Part shown: positions 12,780 to 24,569 of the stretch, piece after piece
Numbering within the stretch: the stretch's first letter is position 1
Layout of the letters: the number at the start of each line of letters is the position of its first letter
Assembly (NCBI RefSeq): GCF_047948215.1
Contig: NC_134456.1
Span: forward strand, 82,042,515 to 82,106,514
Reading direction: 5' to 3'
Length of the DNA: 64,000 nucleotides
From: Lycorma delicatula
Taxonomy: Eukaryota > Arthropoda > Insecta > Hemiptera > Fulgoridae
Program-made: the position numbers and the translations under genes
The notes under the pieces: model-generated
Database searches by the model: none
The model's input: the letters and a program-made list of their open reading frames with translations, nothing else
Told to the model about the DNA's origin: nothing

Positions 12780-13700
12780 AATTAAAAAAAAGAAGAAAAA
12801 TTATTTATTGAATGATAATGAAACTAACGCTACTTTTCAACATAATCCCTAGGAATATTTAGGCACTCATCCCATCTTTCTATGAGCTTTTTTATTACAG
12901 TATTGATTTGTTCTTTGTCTCTGAACCATTCTTGATCTGCTCATTATTTCCACCAAAAACTCTTAGAGGACTAAACAAAAAAAATCTTGGTGCAAGATTG
13001 GAACTGTCAGGTGGATGTAGCAACATCCCCAACCCAATTATGAATAGCTTTTACTTTCTTTTGATTAGTATGGGGATGGCAGATATTATGATACAGAAAA
13101 ATTATTCCTTTTGAAAGAGAACCAGGATGTTTCTTCCTTATTGCAAGTTTTAGTTTATTTTCTAGCATGTCACAGTAGTACGCACTGTTGATATTATGTT
13201 GTTGTTCTAAAAATTTGTTCCTTTACAATTCCAAAACTTCATTAGCATCACTTTACTGGCTGATGGGTAGGTTTCAAATTTTTTAATGGCAGGTGAAGTT
13301 TCATGTTTCATATTTTGATCCTTGTATTCTGGTTAAAAACGATGAATCCAAATTTCAATGCAAATTATTATGCAATCTAAAAAAGAACTATTTTCCACTA
13401 AAAATTGTAGTTTACTGTGAATTGGTGTTATTTGTTCCCCCTGATTTAAATTGTTCAGTCAACTTATAAAAATGGGTTAATACACTTTTTACCAGGCTGT
13501 TTACATCCTAAGAATGAATTTCAGCCAGTTTAACACCTTAAAAAAAATTATCATAGAATGATGTTCTATGGTACAAATTTCAATTGGAGCTAAAATTTTG
13601 AAATAAACAAGAGGTTATAATAACAAAAATTTTTTTCAAACAGCTGATATTCTCTCTGTTACAGGTGCCAACTTGAAGGTCACACAGTTTCAGCTTATTC
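12780..13700 (-). mobile_element. Decayed mariner-family transposon in mRpL20 intron 1
   Basis: On the minus strand, broken frames contain mariner transposase motifs. A block with HPGSLSKGIIFLYH (the HDNARPH region) lies at about 13060-13130. The closing RWDECLNIPRDYVEK motif lies at about 12840-12890 and is the standard C-terminal signature of irritans-type mariners. Multiple stops and frameshifts show it is dead. The N-terminal half is barely recognisable and terminal inverted repeats were not defined. Confidence 0.6.
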
Positions 13701-13749
13701 TATTAAGCAATTTTTCTAGTGTTGCTATCTCTGTTTTAATTATTGAAAA

Positions 13750-15100
13750 ACTATTATAGATTTATAATCCGTAGTGAGAATTATGAATTAAATGGTATTT
13801 TTGAACCCTTTGTCATGACAATTGGATTTAAAGAAATCTATATAAATGACAGGTGCTACATTATTTAGTATGTAGTCCACCATCATCATTACCATGCAGT
13901 CTACCATACTATTGTGTATATAATTTGTACATTTAAACTTAATTAGACAAGTTTAGGTTATGTGTATATCTTATGAGTTCAGTACACAAAAAAATTACCC
14001 AACCTCATCAAATTAACATAAAATATATAATTTATAATATTAGTTTAATATTTTAAATAAATTACGTGGAACAGTAGACTGTATACTGAACCAGCACCAG
14101 TGACATTTTACAACTAATTTCAGTTTTATATCCTGTTAATTAACTAAGTTGTTATTTGACTAATAGTTAATGCTTAAACAGAAAAGAGTTTATTTATTGT
14201 CAGTGAAGTGGTCTTCAGTCTATGTTTGTTGATTTGTCCATTACAGTTCATGTTTTCACATTTTACTGAGCAACTAAACAGTTTTGTATTAAAAACTGGT
14301 ATGACTTGGTAATCAGTTCTGTGTTGGCTTAAATCAACATTTTCAATAACTGACATCTTTCATTAATTATTTTATCCTACTTATTCTCCTTAAATTATTA
14401 ATATCCTGAAGGTTGTAATAATAAAAATGCTTTTTCATCTTTTATATCATGTGTATTACCTACATCTGTAAAAGTTATCTAATATGAAAATTATTATTTC
14501 TTACCAAGATTGACAAGTTGAAGGTTGCTTTTTTAAAGCAGGTAAGTCCAGGCTCTTGACTGTAGCTGCTTCTCCCCTAAGGGTTTATGAAACCTTTCAT
14601 ACTCAGATTGTGGCAGAACTCTGTTCCCCATTGCAGAACTTGAAAAAGTTTGCGTCATCACAGATCATCTGTAATTACAGTTCTTTTATGGTGTAGTCAT
14701 TAAAGCTATTGTTATTTTTAATCAAGTCTCAAACTTGTGTTTTTTGGTTATTGGTACTTTATTACTAGGACTGTCGGAAATGATTGTTCGGAGTCTGAAC
14801 TGACTCTTTGTTGTAATTGTGCTTAAAGCTAGTTTTAATTATTGTTTATGGTATGGCTGTAATGTTCAGCTGTTTGGCTTTGGACATAAAATCTCAGATG
14901 TATAATTTAGCGCTTAAGTTTAACTCTGTTTCAGTATTCTATTGATTCTCTCACAGTTGTTTAATTTTAATTACAATAAACCGTGAGTGTATCCAATTTA
15001 TTTTATTAATAAGGTTTGTTTATCGTACTCTGAATAATGTAGAACCTGTTTCCTTTATTTTTATGAATATAATGTTTTATAATATGGTTTTTTGTTGCAG
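13750..15100 (+). other. Rest of mRpL20 intron 1, nothing recognised
   Basis: AT-rich intronic DNA ending in the acceptor TTTTTTGTTGCAG before exon 2. No second gene or element protein was seen on either strand. Confidence 0.6.
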
Positions 15101-15211
15101 CACTTCTGGGGTCGCAAAAGAAATTGTTACTCGATTGCAATACGATATGTCCATAGAGCTCTGGCTTATGCAACCATGTCTAGAAAATTAAAGAAGATAG
15201 ACATGAGAAAT
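15101..15211 (+). CDS. mRpL20: mRpL20 coding exon 2
   Basis: Encodes residues 30-66, from HFWGRKRNCYSIAIRYVHRA to KLKKIDMRN. It is the most basic part of the protein, in keeping with its rRNA-binding role. Acceptor TTGCAG|CAC and donor AAT|GTGAGT; both phase 0. Confidence 0.94.
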
Positions 15212-16652
15212 GTGAGTTTTTTAATTGTAAAACGTGTTAACTTATATTAATCATAGTTAGTAAAAGTAACCATATCACCTTGAAAGAGAGATGTGGTTGA
15301 ATGATTTCAGTTGAGTATTTGCACATACATTCTTGCTGGGATTGAACAAAGGTTTTCTTTATTCTTTAGCCTGAATATTTTTGGTGGCTGCCTAGTTTCT
15401 GGAGTAAGAGTCTTTTACTGTAAATATTTTTATAAATTAGTCGAAGCAAAATTGTTGATGAATACAGTATTCCCATTTTGGATGATATGCCAAAGGTGTG
15501 GGGCAGGATGGTTATACGCTATCTGAATTCTTGACAATCTTTTTATCTAAATTTGTTTGTCTCATTTTGCAGTTCCTCTGTGGGAAAAGGGACTGTGTTA
15601 TATAATTGGATCTTAAATTCTCATATACATCATTTGAAGTAACCTTCAGAACAAAAACAAATTATTATGTGTAACAGAATTCCTCTTGGATATAAACCTA
15701 TTACACTGCTCTGATTGCAGAGCAGTTCTATATTTAAAAAATAGAGCTTTAAACAAACATATAAAGAAATTTTATAACATAGTTAACATTTGTTTACCTC
15801 CCATAGAAACAATTACACCAACTTAACAGCAGTCAAAATATACACATACATAGATTTGTAATTTAACGTTATAAAAAAATACTCAAAAATAAAATTCCAA
15901 AGTGGCATAACTTAAATATTTTGTTCAGACTCCTTTCTAAGTAAACATCCTCTTAACTCAAGTGAAAGTCAGCACATCAGCTGAAAGCATTATTATTATT
16001 TGTTTAAAAAAAAACATTAGAATAAAATTTGATTTGGTTTGAAAAATTTGTTTTGATTTGAAAAATGGTGAAATTTATGTTACTGTTTTAAAGTATCTTC
16101 TGAAAGAAGATACTCTTTAATTCAACTCTGCTATGGAGGTGGACAATACTCTGTTATTTTGGTTTTATGAGATTTCTTATTAGTATTTTCCTTTATATAA
16201 ATCTTTTTAAAATAAACCCTGTAAATTATTAACACCCATATTTCTAAATTTTAGTAAAATATTTATTCCTTAATGAAGATTACCCATTAGATTTCATTGA
16301 TTGATATTTCATACAATTTTTTTTTTAGAGGGAATGTGTCTATGGATTTAACTAAATTAAACTCTTCACGTAACAATCTACATAAAATTATTTCAGACAG
16401 CCTTAGTTTTCTTTAAAATTTATATTAACTTTTACCAAACATTTATGAAAAAATCTTACTGAAATCAAAACTTGAAAACAGACATTGCCATGATATGATG
16501 TTTGTTTATAAAACTTTTTTTCTTAGCTCTATAATCAGCTCCTGAAGTAGTAACATTTTCTCTGTAAGAACTTCTGTGACACTGGCCATTTCTAAGACAA
16601 ACTGAATTTATATGATTTGGAAAAAAATGTAAATAACTGTTTTCTTTCACAG
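15212..16652 (+). other. mRpL20 intron 2, nothing recognised
   Basis: AT-rich intron with no element protein or RNA gene visible. It ends in the acceptor TTTTCTTTCACAG before exon 3. Confidence 0.6.
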
Positions 16653-16796
16653 TTGTGGATTACCAGAGTTTCAGCTGGATGTGAAGAACATGGACTACCA
16701 TTTAATTATTTTCAAAAAGGTTTAATTCGATCTGATATACTTCTTAGTCAGAAAACTCTTTCTGAATTAGCAGTTTGGGAACCTCGCACATTTAAG
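16653..16796 (+). CDS. mRpL20: mRpL20 coding exon 3
   Basis: Encodes residues 67-114, from LWITRVSAGCEEHGLPFNYF to LSELAVWEPRTFK. The LWITR...EHGL and LAVWEPRTFK blocks match the conserved core of mitochondrial L20. Acceptor CACAG|TTG and donor AAG|GTAATT, phase 0 at both ends. Confidence 0.94.
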
Positions 16797-17107
16797 GTAA
16801 TTAAAGTTTTTTTATTCTTTTCAGTGTGTTGATACATAAAATATACTCATTGGCAGTATGGCACTGAAAATTACACCTACACAATTTTAACCTTTTTATA
16901 AAATAATAAATGAAGCATGATTGCAATGTTTGTGTATACTTACATAGCCAGCCAATCTAAGAAACCTGAGGTTGTATTTGTCAGCAGAGCAGAGGGCTTG
17001 ACTGTCCAGCAGTCAGCTGAAGAAAGATCTCAAGGTTGCCCCTCGGGGTGACTGGAAAGGTCTTAAAATCAGGAACATCAAAGAGACCGGCAAGGGATTA
17101 ATTAGTT

Positions 17108-17640
17108 GTGGTAGCGGATGATACTGAGACCATTCAGGCAGTTAGAGTTTCAACGGCGGTTAAGCAATTGAATGTAAAAATAGACCCGAAGAGAACGCGT
17201 AGGCCCTGCATTATAGTCTATGATATTGACCGTAACCTTACCGATGAAGATGTCTTGTCCCTCATTAGGGAGCAGAACACTGATTTGGATGACGCCGCCT
17301 TCTGGTGGGACTGCAGGTTGTCTTTAAAGCAGGTAGGCGTGATATCCAGAAATATCACGGAGTCTTTGAAGTAGGTTCTGGTCTATTTCAAAAATTTAAG
17401 TCTGCAGGCAGACTATGTATCGATTTAAGGTCCTGCCAAGTAAAAGAGTACGTGGATATCCAAAGATGTTTCAAGTGCTGCAGATTTGGTCAGTGGGCTA
17501 AATTTTGTAAGTTTGCCTTGGTGTGCGCCCATTGTGGTGAGGAGGGCCACAAGCGTGATGATTGTTTGCATGGGTCTGAGGCTCCGGCCTGTACTAACTG
17601 TAAGAGATTGCAAGAATCATGAGCACCCAGTTATTAGCAA
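17108..17640 (+). pseudogene. LINE ORF1 (Gag-like) with zinc knuckles, broken
   Basis: The first frame (17108-17374) has an RNA-binding-like segment, RPCIIVYDIDRNLTDEDVLS, after which the reading frame shifts. The second frame (17305-17622) carries CX2CX4(Q)X4C (CFKCCRFGQWAKFC, at about 17470) and an intact CX2CX4HX4C knuckle (CAHCGEEGHKRDDC, at about 17524), followed by CTNCKR. The first knuckle has Gln (CAG) where His is expected. Zinc knuckles of this kind bind the element's own RNA. Frame changes show that it no longer encodes one protein. Confidence 0.7.
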
Positions 17641-17699
17641 GACGTGTGACTGTTATGCAAGGGCCATTTTGCTGTACTTTAATTCCTTAGATGGTTAGA

Positions 17700-19560
17700 T
17701 TTCGTCAAGTAAATTGCCAGGGTCCAAGTTGAGTTAGGTGAGGTTGTAGAGAGACGGAGCCTCAATGTTGTCCTTCTGCAGCACCCATATATAATTATAT
17801 ATGGGGTGATCTGCTGGGCTTTCACAGCTGGAAAAATTTTTGTGTAGGGCATACCTGTATATTGTCTGCTATTCTGTGCAGGAAGTCGCTTGATACTATC
17901 AAGTCAGTTTCTGACATACATCATGTTGTGGTCAGACTTGCCATTCACGGACAGAACCTTATAGTTGTTAGTTCATATTTCCAGTAGAGGGATCCCACTG
18001 AGGAACATCTAATGAGATTGGATAGCATCCTTCGTATTGTGGGTAATTGTACAATCCTTATTGGTGCCGATGTTAATACGAAGTTGCTTTTCTGGCACAG
18101 TGGGATCACTGATCATGGCAGTGGCGTAATTGATAGTTTCATCGTGCAGCACAATTTTGAGATCTTTAATGTTGCAGACCAGTTGGCCACTTACTTCAGT
18201 ATGATTAACAGATGAAGGGTCTTTTCAGGTACAAATATTGACATCACCATTGGTAGTACCTCCGTGGCAGGGTCTTTGACTGGTCTGTGGTCGACGACTG
18301 TTCTAGCGATCATCGGTTGATACTTTTTGAAATAGCGGATGAGTTACACGATGGCCATGAGGGACACTTTCCTGTTTATTGGGAGTGTTTCTTGCATAGG
18401 GACTGGTCAAAATTCTCCTCTTTGTTGGAGTCCAGACTGGAGATTTTTTCTCGAGAGCCTGACGGCCTGCCATTAGATATCCAGGCAGAAAATTTCACTT
18501 CTGCAGTGGTGACGGTGGCTGAAGCCACCATTCCTAGAGGCACTGGCTGGGAATGTATATCTGGTTGGTGGTGTTGGAATCTGACAGCCATGAAGCAGTC
18601 TGTGAATCGACTCAGAAGGGCTGCACAATGAGAGGGTGATTCTGATCGGCGTACAGCCCTAACTGCGGATTACCACAGGAGGACTAGGTATTTTCATAGC
18701 ATTAGGTCCTCCAAGCGTAATACCTGGTGCTCCTCCATTCAGGAGCAAGGGAATAGAGACCCTTGGGGGTCTAGTGTATAGAGCCGTCGGACAAAGTGCA
18801 GGAAAGATGTCCTCTTGTCATCTTTGTCAAACTGCGAAGGTATGGTAATCAATAAGGACCGTGTCCTTAATATTTTGCTGAATGATTTTCTCCTGGATGA
18901 CACTATGGTGGGTGAGGTTTCATACCACCAGCCTGTCAGGGGGAAGTCACAATTTTCGAGACTGACTTGCAATCTTTTGAGATCACTGAGGCGGAGGTGC
19001 GGCAGATGGTCTGTAGTATGGCATGGCACAAGGCCCCTGGATATGATAGTATCACAGTGGAGCTCCTCGTCTGAGTGCTTCCAGTAGTCCTTGGTCCTCT
19101 AACTAGAACATATAATAGGTTACTCTTCGCTGACCACTTTCCGGTATGTTGGAAGTGTGGAGACTTCGTGTTGTTGAAAGGTGGCGACAAAGATCCTACT
19201 GTTAGTTGTTCTTACCGTCCACTAACTCTCTTGCCTGCAATTGGCAAGGTCCTATATTTGCATATTAATATGGCCACTGATCATTTGCTAATGGACAACC
19301 AGTATGGTTTCCGACCGGGCAAGCGACTGAGGATGCCATACTAAAGGTGATGGATATAACTTCCTCTAGTCCATGTAAATATGTATTAGGTATTTTTCTG
19401 GACATATCTGGGGCATTTAACAACTTATGGTGGCCCTCTGCTCTGTTTCAGATGCAGAAGCATGAGTATACACGAAATGAATTAGAAGTGCTGTCAAGTT
19501 ATTTCAGCCATCAGACCGTATCCCTGAGTATGGCGGCTCATCAAGACCTTAACTAAAGGA
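17700..19560 (+). pseudogene. LINE ORF2 (endonuclease and reverse transcriptase), broken
   Basis: Endonuclease remnants include LIGADVNTK...FWHSG and a late DDCSSDHRLI block (about 18287-18310), matching the GDFN-like and SDH catalytic motifs of the APE-type nuclease. A linker frame at 18287-18631 stays open for 114 codons. Reverse transcriptase remnants follow: SYRPLTLLPAIGKV, NQYGFRPGK (about 19300), then a shifted frame with FLDISGAFNNLWW. The FADD box was not found intact, and at least five frame breaks are needed to connect these pieces. Confidence 0.7.
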
Positions 19561-20194
19561 TGCCCTCAGGGTAGTGCTCGGAGTCCTCCTTCTTTGGATC
19601 ATAGAATTCGATTCTATGTTATGTTTAAGGTTGCCATGTCGTCGCTTATGTTGATGACGCGCTACTGCTGATTGAAAGGGATTCACGTAACAAGGTAGAC
19701 ACTCTGTGGAGTCTTCAACATAAGATGATTTTCAGGCAAGAGAAACCTAAAATGATGTTGCTTAAGGGCCGATTGGCTGCTTCCCAACGAATCCGTGTTT
19801 AGATGGCTGACTTTCGGTCAGTTAGTCTGAGGGAATCATGTTAGGTTGGATGTGAAGATGTCTGGTTGAGGCCTATGTGAAGGCGAAATTTTATTTTACT
19901 GATGCAAATGTCTGCCGAAGCGTTTACATTGGTGGCATCCCGACCGAGACCTGGCTGATGACTGTGAGATGTAATCAGTTAGAGGGTCTAAAGAAGACCT
20001 TGGTAAAAACCCTCAGGGTTCGGAAGAGAGGGGGTGGTATGACGATCAGTAACATCACAAGGTGGGTGTCTTCCCCTACAGGGTTGGGATACTTACTTTT
20101 TAGCCCGTCTACCAATAAATTGCAAACTTTTGGGTTATTAATATCACCCGACATAACCATTATATTACCATTTTTTAACTGTTTATATTTATAA

Positions 20195-20370
20195 ATATAA
20201 TTTAACCAAACTTAACATATACTCACTAATCTTGACCAATTGTAATGTTTTGAGTATTTAAATTATAAATTCAGTAAGTATTGCGGTTATTTAAACAATC
20301 AAAACATTGCTGTTAATTAGTCGGGGCTAGCAAATGTAGGTTAAGTTTGGTTAATTTATATCTATAATTA
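20195..20370. repeat. MITE-like inverted repeat, about 176 bp
   Basis: Both ends carry AACCAAACTTAAC in opposite orientation (20203-20215 and 20340-20352). The similarity continues inward with ATGTTTTGA...TTTAAAT blocks, giving arms of roughly 85 bp. There is no coding capacity. The outer sequence is shared with the 74-bp hairpin at 51644-51717, so this is one copy of a dispersed family. Confidence 0.7.
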
Positions 20371-21109
20371 TAAGCAATAATGCCTGTATTTTTAATATGT
20401 AAAATTTGTTAATGATCCTGTAACTTTGAAATATTTTCAAAGTTACAGTATCATTGTGGTTATGGTTGGTGGGCTAATACGTAAATACCAGTTTGTATGA
20501 CACTTGATCCTTGCTAAAAAAGCTTTTTTCTTACTGAGAAAAATGTTTTTTAATACTGCATATCAGAACAAAAAATCCTACTATTAAAATTTTGTTTGTT
20601 TAATCACCCATTCTGCATATCTCCTTTGATTGTAAAAGAGATTAATAAAATTTACTATAATGCAGAGATTGTGAAAAGCACAACATAAAATGTGGGAAAG
20701 ATATGTGTGCATCAGAATGTAAACAGACATGGTAGACAATAAAATTAGCTATACAGCTATATCTGTAGTATGATTTTCCTACATTGCTGCTCAAAATATG
20801 AGAACATGAGTTAATGACTTATACTATTCCAAATAATTCCTCAGTAATATTTAATTTATTTAAACCATTTAGTATCGTATTTTGAGTACATTGTTTGAAG
20901 CAATGCAAATAAAAGCTATATTTTTTAAAAGGAACTGTCTATTAAAATTAATAAAATGAAGTTAGTTTTAGTGAAACATTCAGTGCTTCTAGATATTTAC
21001 TAATCATTTCTTTCCAATATAGATAAATTTCTTCAGCTAATGTGAATCCTTTAGTTCATATGTTTTTCGTATTTTAAAATGTTCTCATTCTGTTTTGTAA
21101 AATTTACAG
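20371..21109 (+). other. End of mRpL20 intron 3, nothing recognised
   Basis: AT-rich intronic sequence with a short ACTTTGAAAATATTTTCAAAGT palindrome near 20425-20447. It ends in the acceptor GTAAAATTTACAG before exon 4. Confidence 0.55.
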
Positions 21110-21244
21110 GCCTTAACCCAGCTTGCTTGGACTAAAGGAGTTGAGGATGGTTTAAATGGCTTCAGAGATATAGATAAATTGGGAAAATCTCCTGAAAATG
21201 TTATCACTAGAGGCATGCTGAAAAAAGAAATAAAGGATAGTTAA
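21110..21244 (+). CDS. mRpL20: mRpL20 coding exon 4 with stop codon
   Basis: Encodes residues 115-158, from ALTQLAWTKGVEDGLNGF to MLKKEIKDS, followed by TAA at 21242-21244. The start ALTQLA joins in phase 0 to ...EPRTFK of exon 3, matching the family's EPKTFKSLAALA region. The C-terminal tail is more divergent, as expected for this family. Confidence 0.93.
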   Translation, partial: ALTQLAWTKGVEDGLNGFRDIDKLGKSPENVITRGMLKKEIKDS

Positions 21245-21925
21245 TTTTAATTTTATAATATAAAGTATGGTTGGTTAGTTTATTTTTTGTTGTGTTTAAA
21301 AGTAAATGTTATATGCTCATCATTTTGAATTTTGTCTACTTTTTAACCATTTTACTGTGAGAATTATTGCTGTACAGCACTTCGATTATTTAAATTATGT
21401 ACATGCATAATTATATGTACTAAATATTGTATATACATCATTTTTAAGAAATTAAGAGTTAGTTTACATCAGCAGGTCGCTGCTGTTCAGCTGTGGTGGT
21501 CGCTTTTCAGAAAACATATTTCTTTGAAATGTTTGTAACAAAAATGATTGCCAGTTCAACAGCAACTCAGTCATAATTTGTCATAGAGGTTGAGCTGTTC
21601 GACAGCTTAGCCGCTATCTAATCAAACCTACATGTTTGAACCTGCCTATTTACATCAACTCTCAAATTGCTGCAGCTATGACAGTCAGTTCCCTATGACT
21701 TGTTCAAATGTTCGACAAGGAAAAATTTATTGTAAAAAAATCGAAGTTAACTGGAATCAATTATCTGAGGGGGGTAATGTAGAGTTTTTTGTGTTATTTA
21801 TTTTAATTACATAACAAATACAAATTAAAAATAATTTAAAGAATCTAGTATATTATTTTCAGCCTAATATGTTATTATTAAAGCTGTATTTTAAACTATG
21901 ATTAGGTATAAATTGTTACACATTC
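21245..21925. other. Intergenic DNA after mRpL20
   Basis: Contains the 3' UTR of mRpL20 at its left edge. I see no canonical AATAAA close to the stop and no further gene before the mariner element. Confidence 0.5.
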
Positions 21926-22923
21926 TATGAAGGCAGTTCAGAAAGTAACCTTTGTTGTAGCAGCAATAGTAGTAGTGCTGTTAGTGGCAATGCCGTTGAC
22001 ACATCGGCATACTCTCTGAATCAGTGTAAACTGCTTACTTTAACCTGTTCACTTGTTATAACCTAAAAATATGAGTGCTGCAATAGAAAATTTTACAAAG
22101 TGCATGCCCAAAGTGATAAGATTTCTTTGGGCACATAATGTTTCTGCAGCAGACATCCATCGTCAGTTGTGTAATCTGTATGGACCAAACATTATGAGTG
22201 ACGGTGTAGTGCGGCAATGGGTCCAATTTTTTAAAAAGGGAAGGACAAACATCCATGAAGAAGAGAAAAATGGTAGCCTTCTGTTGTGAGTAATGATCTT
22301 TTCAGTGAAATTGATGAAAAAGTGTGAAAATTGAAGATTCACCATTTCTGAACTTTCCGAACTGAAAATTTCTCGTACGGCTTTGTACAAGATTGTTGCC
22401 GATAAAGTAGGGCTACTGTAATTTCTGTGCTCGGTGGGTTCCAAAAATGCTCACAGAGATCCATAGAACCAAAAATGGGCTCTGCCTTACAGTTTCTTTC
22501 AAGCTACAAAGTGGAATGAGAAAGTTTTTTTTGAAAACAATTGTGACTGGGGATTAAATTTGGGTGGCGTGTGTGAATGCCGAAGCAAAACAACAGTCGG
22601 TGTCCTGGGACTATACCACTTTTCCATGCAAACCAACGTGAAACTTTATCAACAAGGAAGGTTATGGCTACGGTTTTTGGGATGTCAAGGGAGTTCTAGT
22701 TGATTTTATGGAACGTGGTACGACGATTACTTCAGCATTCTACTGTAAAACTTTGAAGAAACTTAGGCAAGCTATTCAGAATCAACATCACAGTATGCTG
22801 TCATTTTTTTGCATGACAAGGCTTTTCCTCAGTGCTCAAAGAACTCAAGAACTTCTGAATCAGTTCCAATGGGATATTTTTGATGATCCCCCTTATAGCC
22901 CAGACTTTGTGCTGAGTGTATAG
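21926..22923 (+). mobile_element. Decayed mariner (DD34D-type) transposon
   Basis: A transposase frame starts at 22071 with MSAAIENFTKCMPKVIRFLW and contains the helix-turn-helix region SAADIHRQLCNLYG and VVRQWVQFFKKGRTN. After frameshifts, FTISELSE-like (about 22337), a VTGD-like catalytic block with a stop (about 22540), FWDVKGVLVDFMERGTT (about 22676-22725) and PPYSPDF (about 22890) follow. The frame stops at 22921 before the third catalytic segment. A mariner-style terminal sequence, GTTCAGAAAGTAACCTTTG, lies at about 21938. The partner end was not found, suggesting truncation. Confidence 0.75.
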
Positions 22924-23648
22924 TAATAATAATTCTTTATTCTTGTTTCTTTTGTGTTAAACAAGTACAAATGAAATGAAAAAAAAGAGCATTTAACACA
23001 ATTTCCCAAAAAAATTTCAGTCCCTAAAAAACCATTAAATCAGGTTTTAGTAACAGTTGAAAATAAAAAAAAAATATTATTACTTTTCTTCTACCACTGG
23101 CTTTTCTTCTACCACTTGGCATTTTCTTCTTTCTTGTGAAAAGCGGTCACTATTCAGCAATTTAAGTCATTCTACTTCAAAAGAACAACTATAAAACAAC
23201 ATACAGAATAGCTAGCCTGATAAGTTGGCTGGTAAAAGTCAATGAAGAAGACACTTTGGCATCTTTTGTGAAGAAAAAACCTACTTGACATTTATCTAAG
23301 CATGAGAATAGTAACAAAGTACAAGATGATAGTAAATTGTTCTTATTATCACTTTCCTGGCTTTAAAACAAATCCCTGCTGATAAAAATGATGGCAAGAA
23401 TTGATTTGATGCACGTTTTGCAAAAATATAATATGCCACTGCTAAGGCAACTGAACATAATATAGTCTTCATTTCAACAGTACATGTACTTAACCCTGGC
23501 TATAATAATTATAAAAATTATCAACCTCACAAGGGTATATTTCAGTACTACAGCAACAACCACAGCAATTTAGAGTTTATTCACCAGGAAGTAACAAACT
23601 GACAGTTTATCAACTTTTAGTGAAACTTCAATTTAAATTACTTGCAAA

Positions 23649-23650
<2 letters not shown>
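22924..23650. other. Unassigned repeat-like DNA after the mariner
   Basis: The mariner frame breaks off into AT-rich DNA that carries a short duplicated block, CTTTTCTTCTACCACT (about 23083-23115). No protein family is visible on either strand. An insertion or deletion at the mariner end is likely, but boundaries are unclear. Confidence 0.4.

Positions 23651-23651
<1 letters not shown>

Positions 23652-23691
<40 letters not shown>
23652..23691. repeat. (TA)n microsatellite
   Basis: An uninterrupted TA dinucleotide run of about 40 bp. It adjoins the dispersed repeat arm at 23692-24020; another arm of the same repeat family also adjoins a (TA)n run at 45907-45943, so the microsatellite seems part of that repeat. 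Confidence 0.95.
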
Positions 23692-23694
<3 letters not shown>

Positions 23695-24370
23695 CCACTA
23701 AGAAACTTTCAGGATACTATTGGTGAAAATAATGGAAAAAGTTCATATAAAACATAAGTCTGGAAAATCTTTGTTTTTGAGTTATGGCTAGCAAATTATT
23801 TTGCTTTGATTTCAGTTCTTCTAATAACAAAAAGCCCTACTGTAATGTTTGAGACCCAAATTAAAGAGTAAAGTTGATCGTTTTCATATTTTAGCTGGGA
23901 AAACAGATCCCAGAACTGTAACTCCAGTAGTTTTTAAGATATCCGACATAAAACACAAAATTTGGTGTCAAAAAACAAGGTTTTTTTAAGTTTGTAGTAC
24001 AGTAACTTTGTTAAAAGACTAATAAATGACAAAAATTTACTTAAAAAAACTTGTAGAGAATTTAATTCTGAGAAAATTAATCTAAATACAGCCAAAAAAA
24101 CTTTTGTTGAAAATAGACAGAAAATCTTATTCTTTCTGTACCTAATAAACTTTATTCTAATAATTTTAGTTAAATCACATTTTTATTCATTACAAAGTAG
24201 CTGGTAAAAATTATTAAAAGCAGATTATAATTAGAAATAGAATAATTAAAAACACATAATTATCCATGGTTATGACTAATTATTAACTTGTTTTATTCAA
24301 TTTGAACAGCTATTTAAAAATACATCTTCTGTTTATTATAATTTTTACCAGCTATTTTGTAATAAAAAAA
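23692..24370 (+). repeat. Dispersed repeat arm with internal hairpin
   Basis: The segment 23692-24020 resembles the inverted-repeat arms at 43236-43640 and 45440-45890. Shared landmarks are AAACTTTCA after the (TA)n run, GATCCCAGAAC...GTAGTTTTT (about 23903-23936) and GTACAGTAACTTTG. Right of it, 24185-24370 forms a hairpin with arms containing AGCTGGTAAAAATTAT and its complement. There is no coding capacity. It is a partial copy of a foldback family. Confidence 0.6.
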
Positions 24371-24569
24371 AAAGTGTTTTATCTGAAATTGTTTTTATTT
24401 GGAAGCCATTTTGTTTCTATAAATCCTAGAAATTTGAAATTTTCACAGATCATTTTTAGAACCTTTGATAAAAGGTCTGTAAAGTTTCAATCGAATCGGT
24501 GGCGGAATGGGCGAGTGATAGTAATCAAAAGCATATACCTCTTCGTGGGACTATATACAATTTTTTAAT

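Larger units (their letters stand above)
16975..20096 (+). mobile_element. Decayed R1-clade LINE in mRpL20 intron 3
   Basis: About 3.1 kb in the sense orientation of the host gene carry both ORFs of an R1-type element in broken frames. ORF1 remnants (17000-17640) end in Cys-His zinc knuckles. ORF2 remnants include the endonuclease (about 17700-18330), the reverse transcriptase entry with SYRPLTLLPAIGK (about 19211) and the FLDISGAFNN active-site block (about 19395). The 3' end near 20096 coincides with the end of a second tail copy at 45060-45362. GC is well above the intron average. Many frameshifts and stops make it inactive. Confidence 0.78.
10836..21244 (+). other. mRpL20: mRpL20 gene: mitochondrial large-subunit ribosomal protein bL20m
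   Basis: Four coding exons (10836-10922, 15101-15211, 16653-16796, 21110-21244) join in phase 0 at every junction, with canonical GT-AG ends, to give 158 residues (the human protein is 149). The protein belongs to the bL20 family, which binds 23S-type rRNA early in large-subunit assembly in mitochondria. Diagnostic blocks are the MVFQTAVLLIRNRG start, FWRKRKIFKLAAHFWGRKRN, the basic ALAYATMSRKLKKIDMRN and the WITRVSAGCEEHGLPF segment. Introns 1 and 3 (4.2 and 4.3 kb) are enlarged by LINE, mariner and MITE insertions. The coding exons carry no stop or frameshift, so the gene should be functional. Confidence 0.93.

Noticed and set aside
18739..19190. Two minus-strand frames of 84-96 codons
   Set aside because: Antisense to the LINE ORF2, which has motif support on the plus strand.
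24302..24568. 88-codon plus-strand frame with hydrophobic start
   Set aside because: It spans the right arm of a hairpin and dispersed repeat; composition follows AT-richness and no family was recognised.
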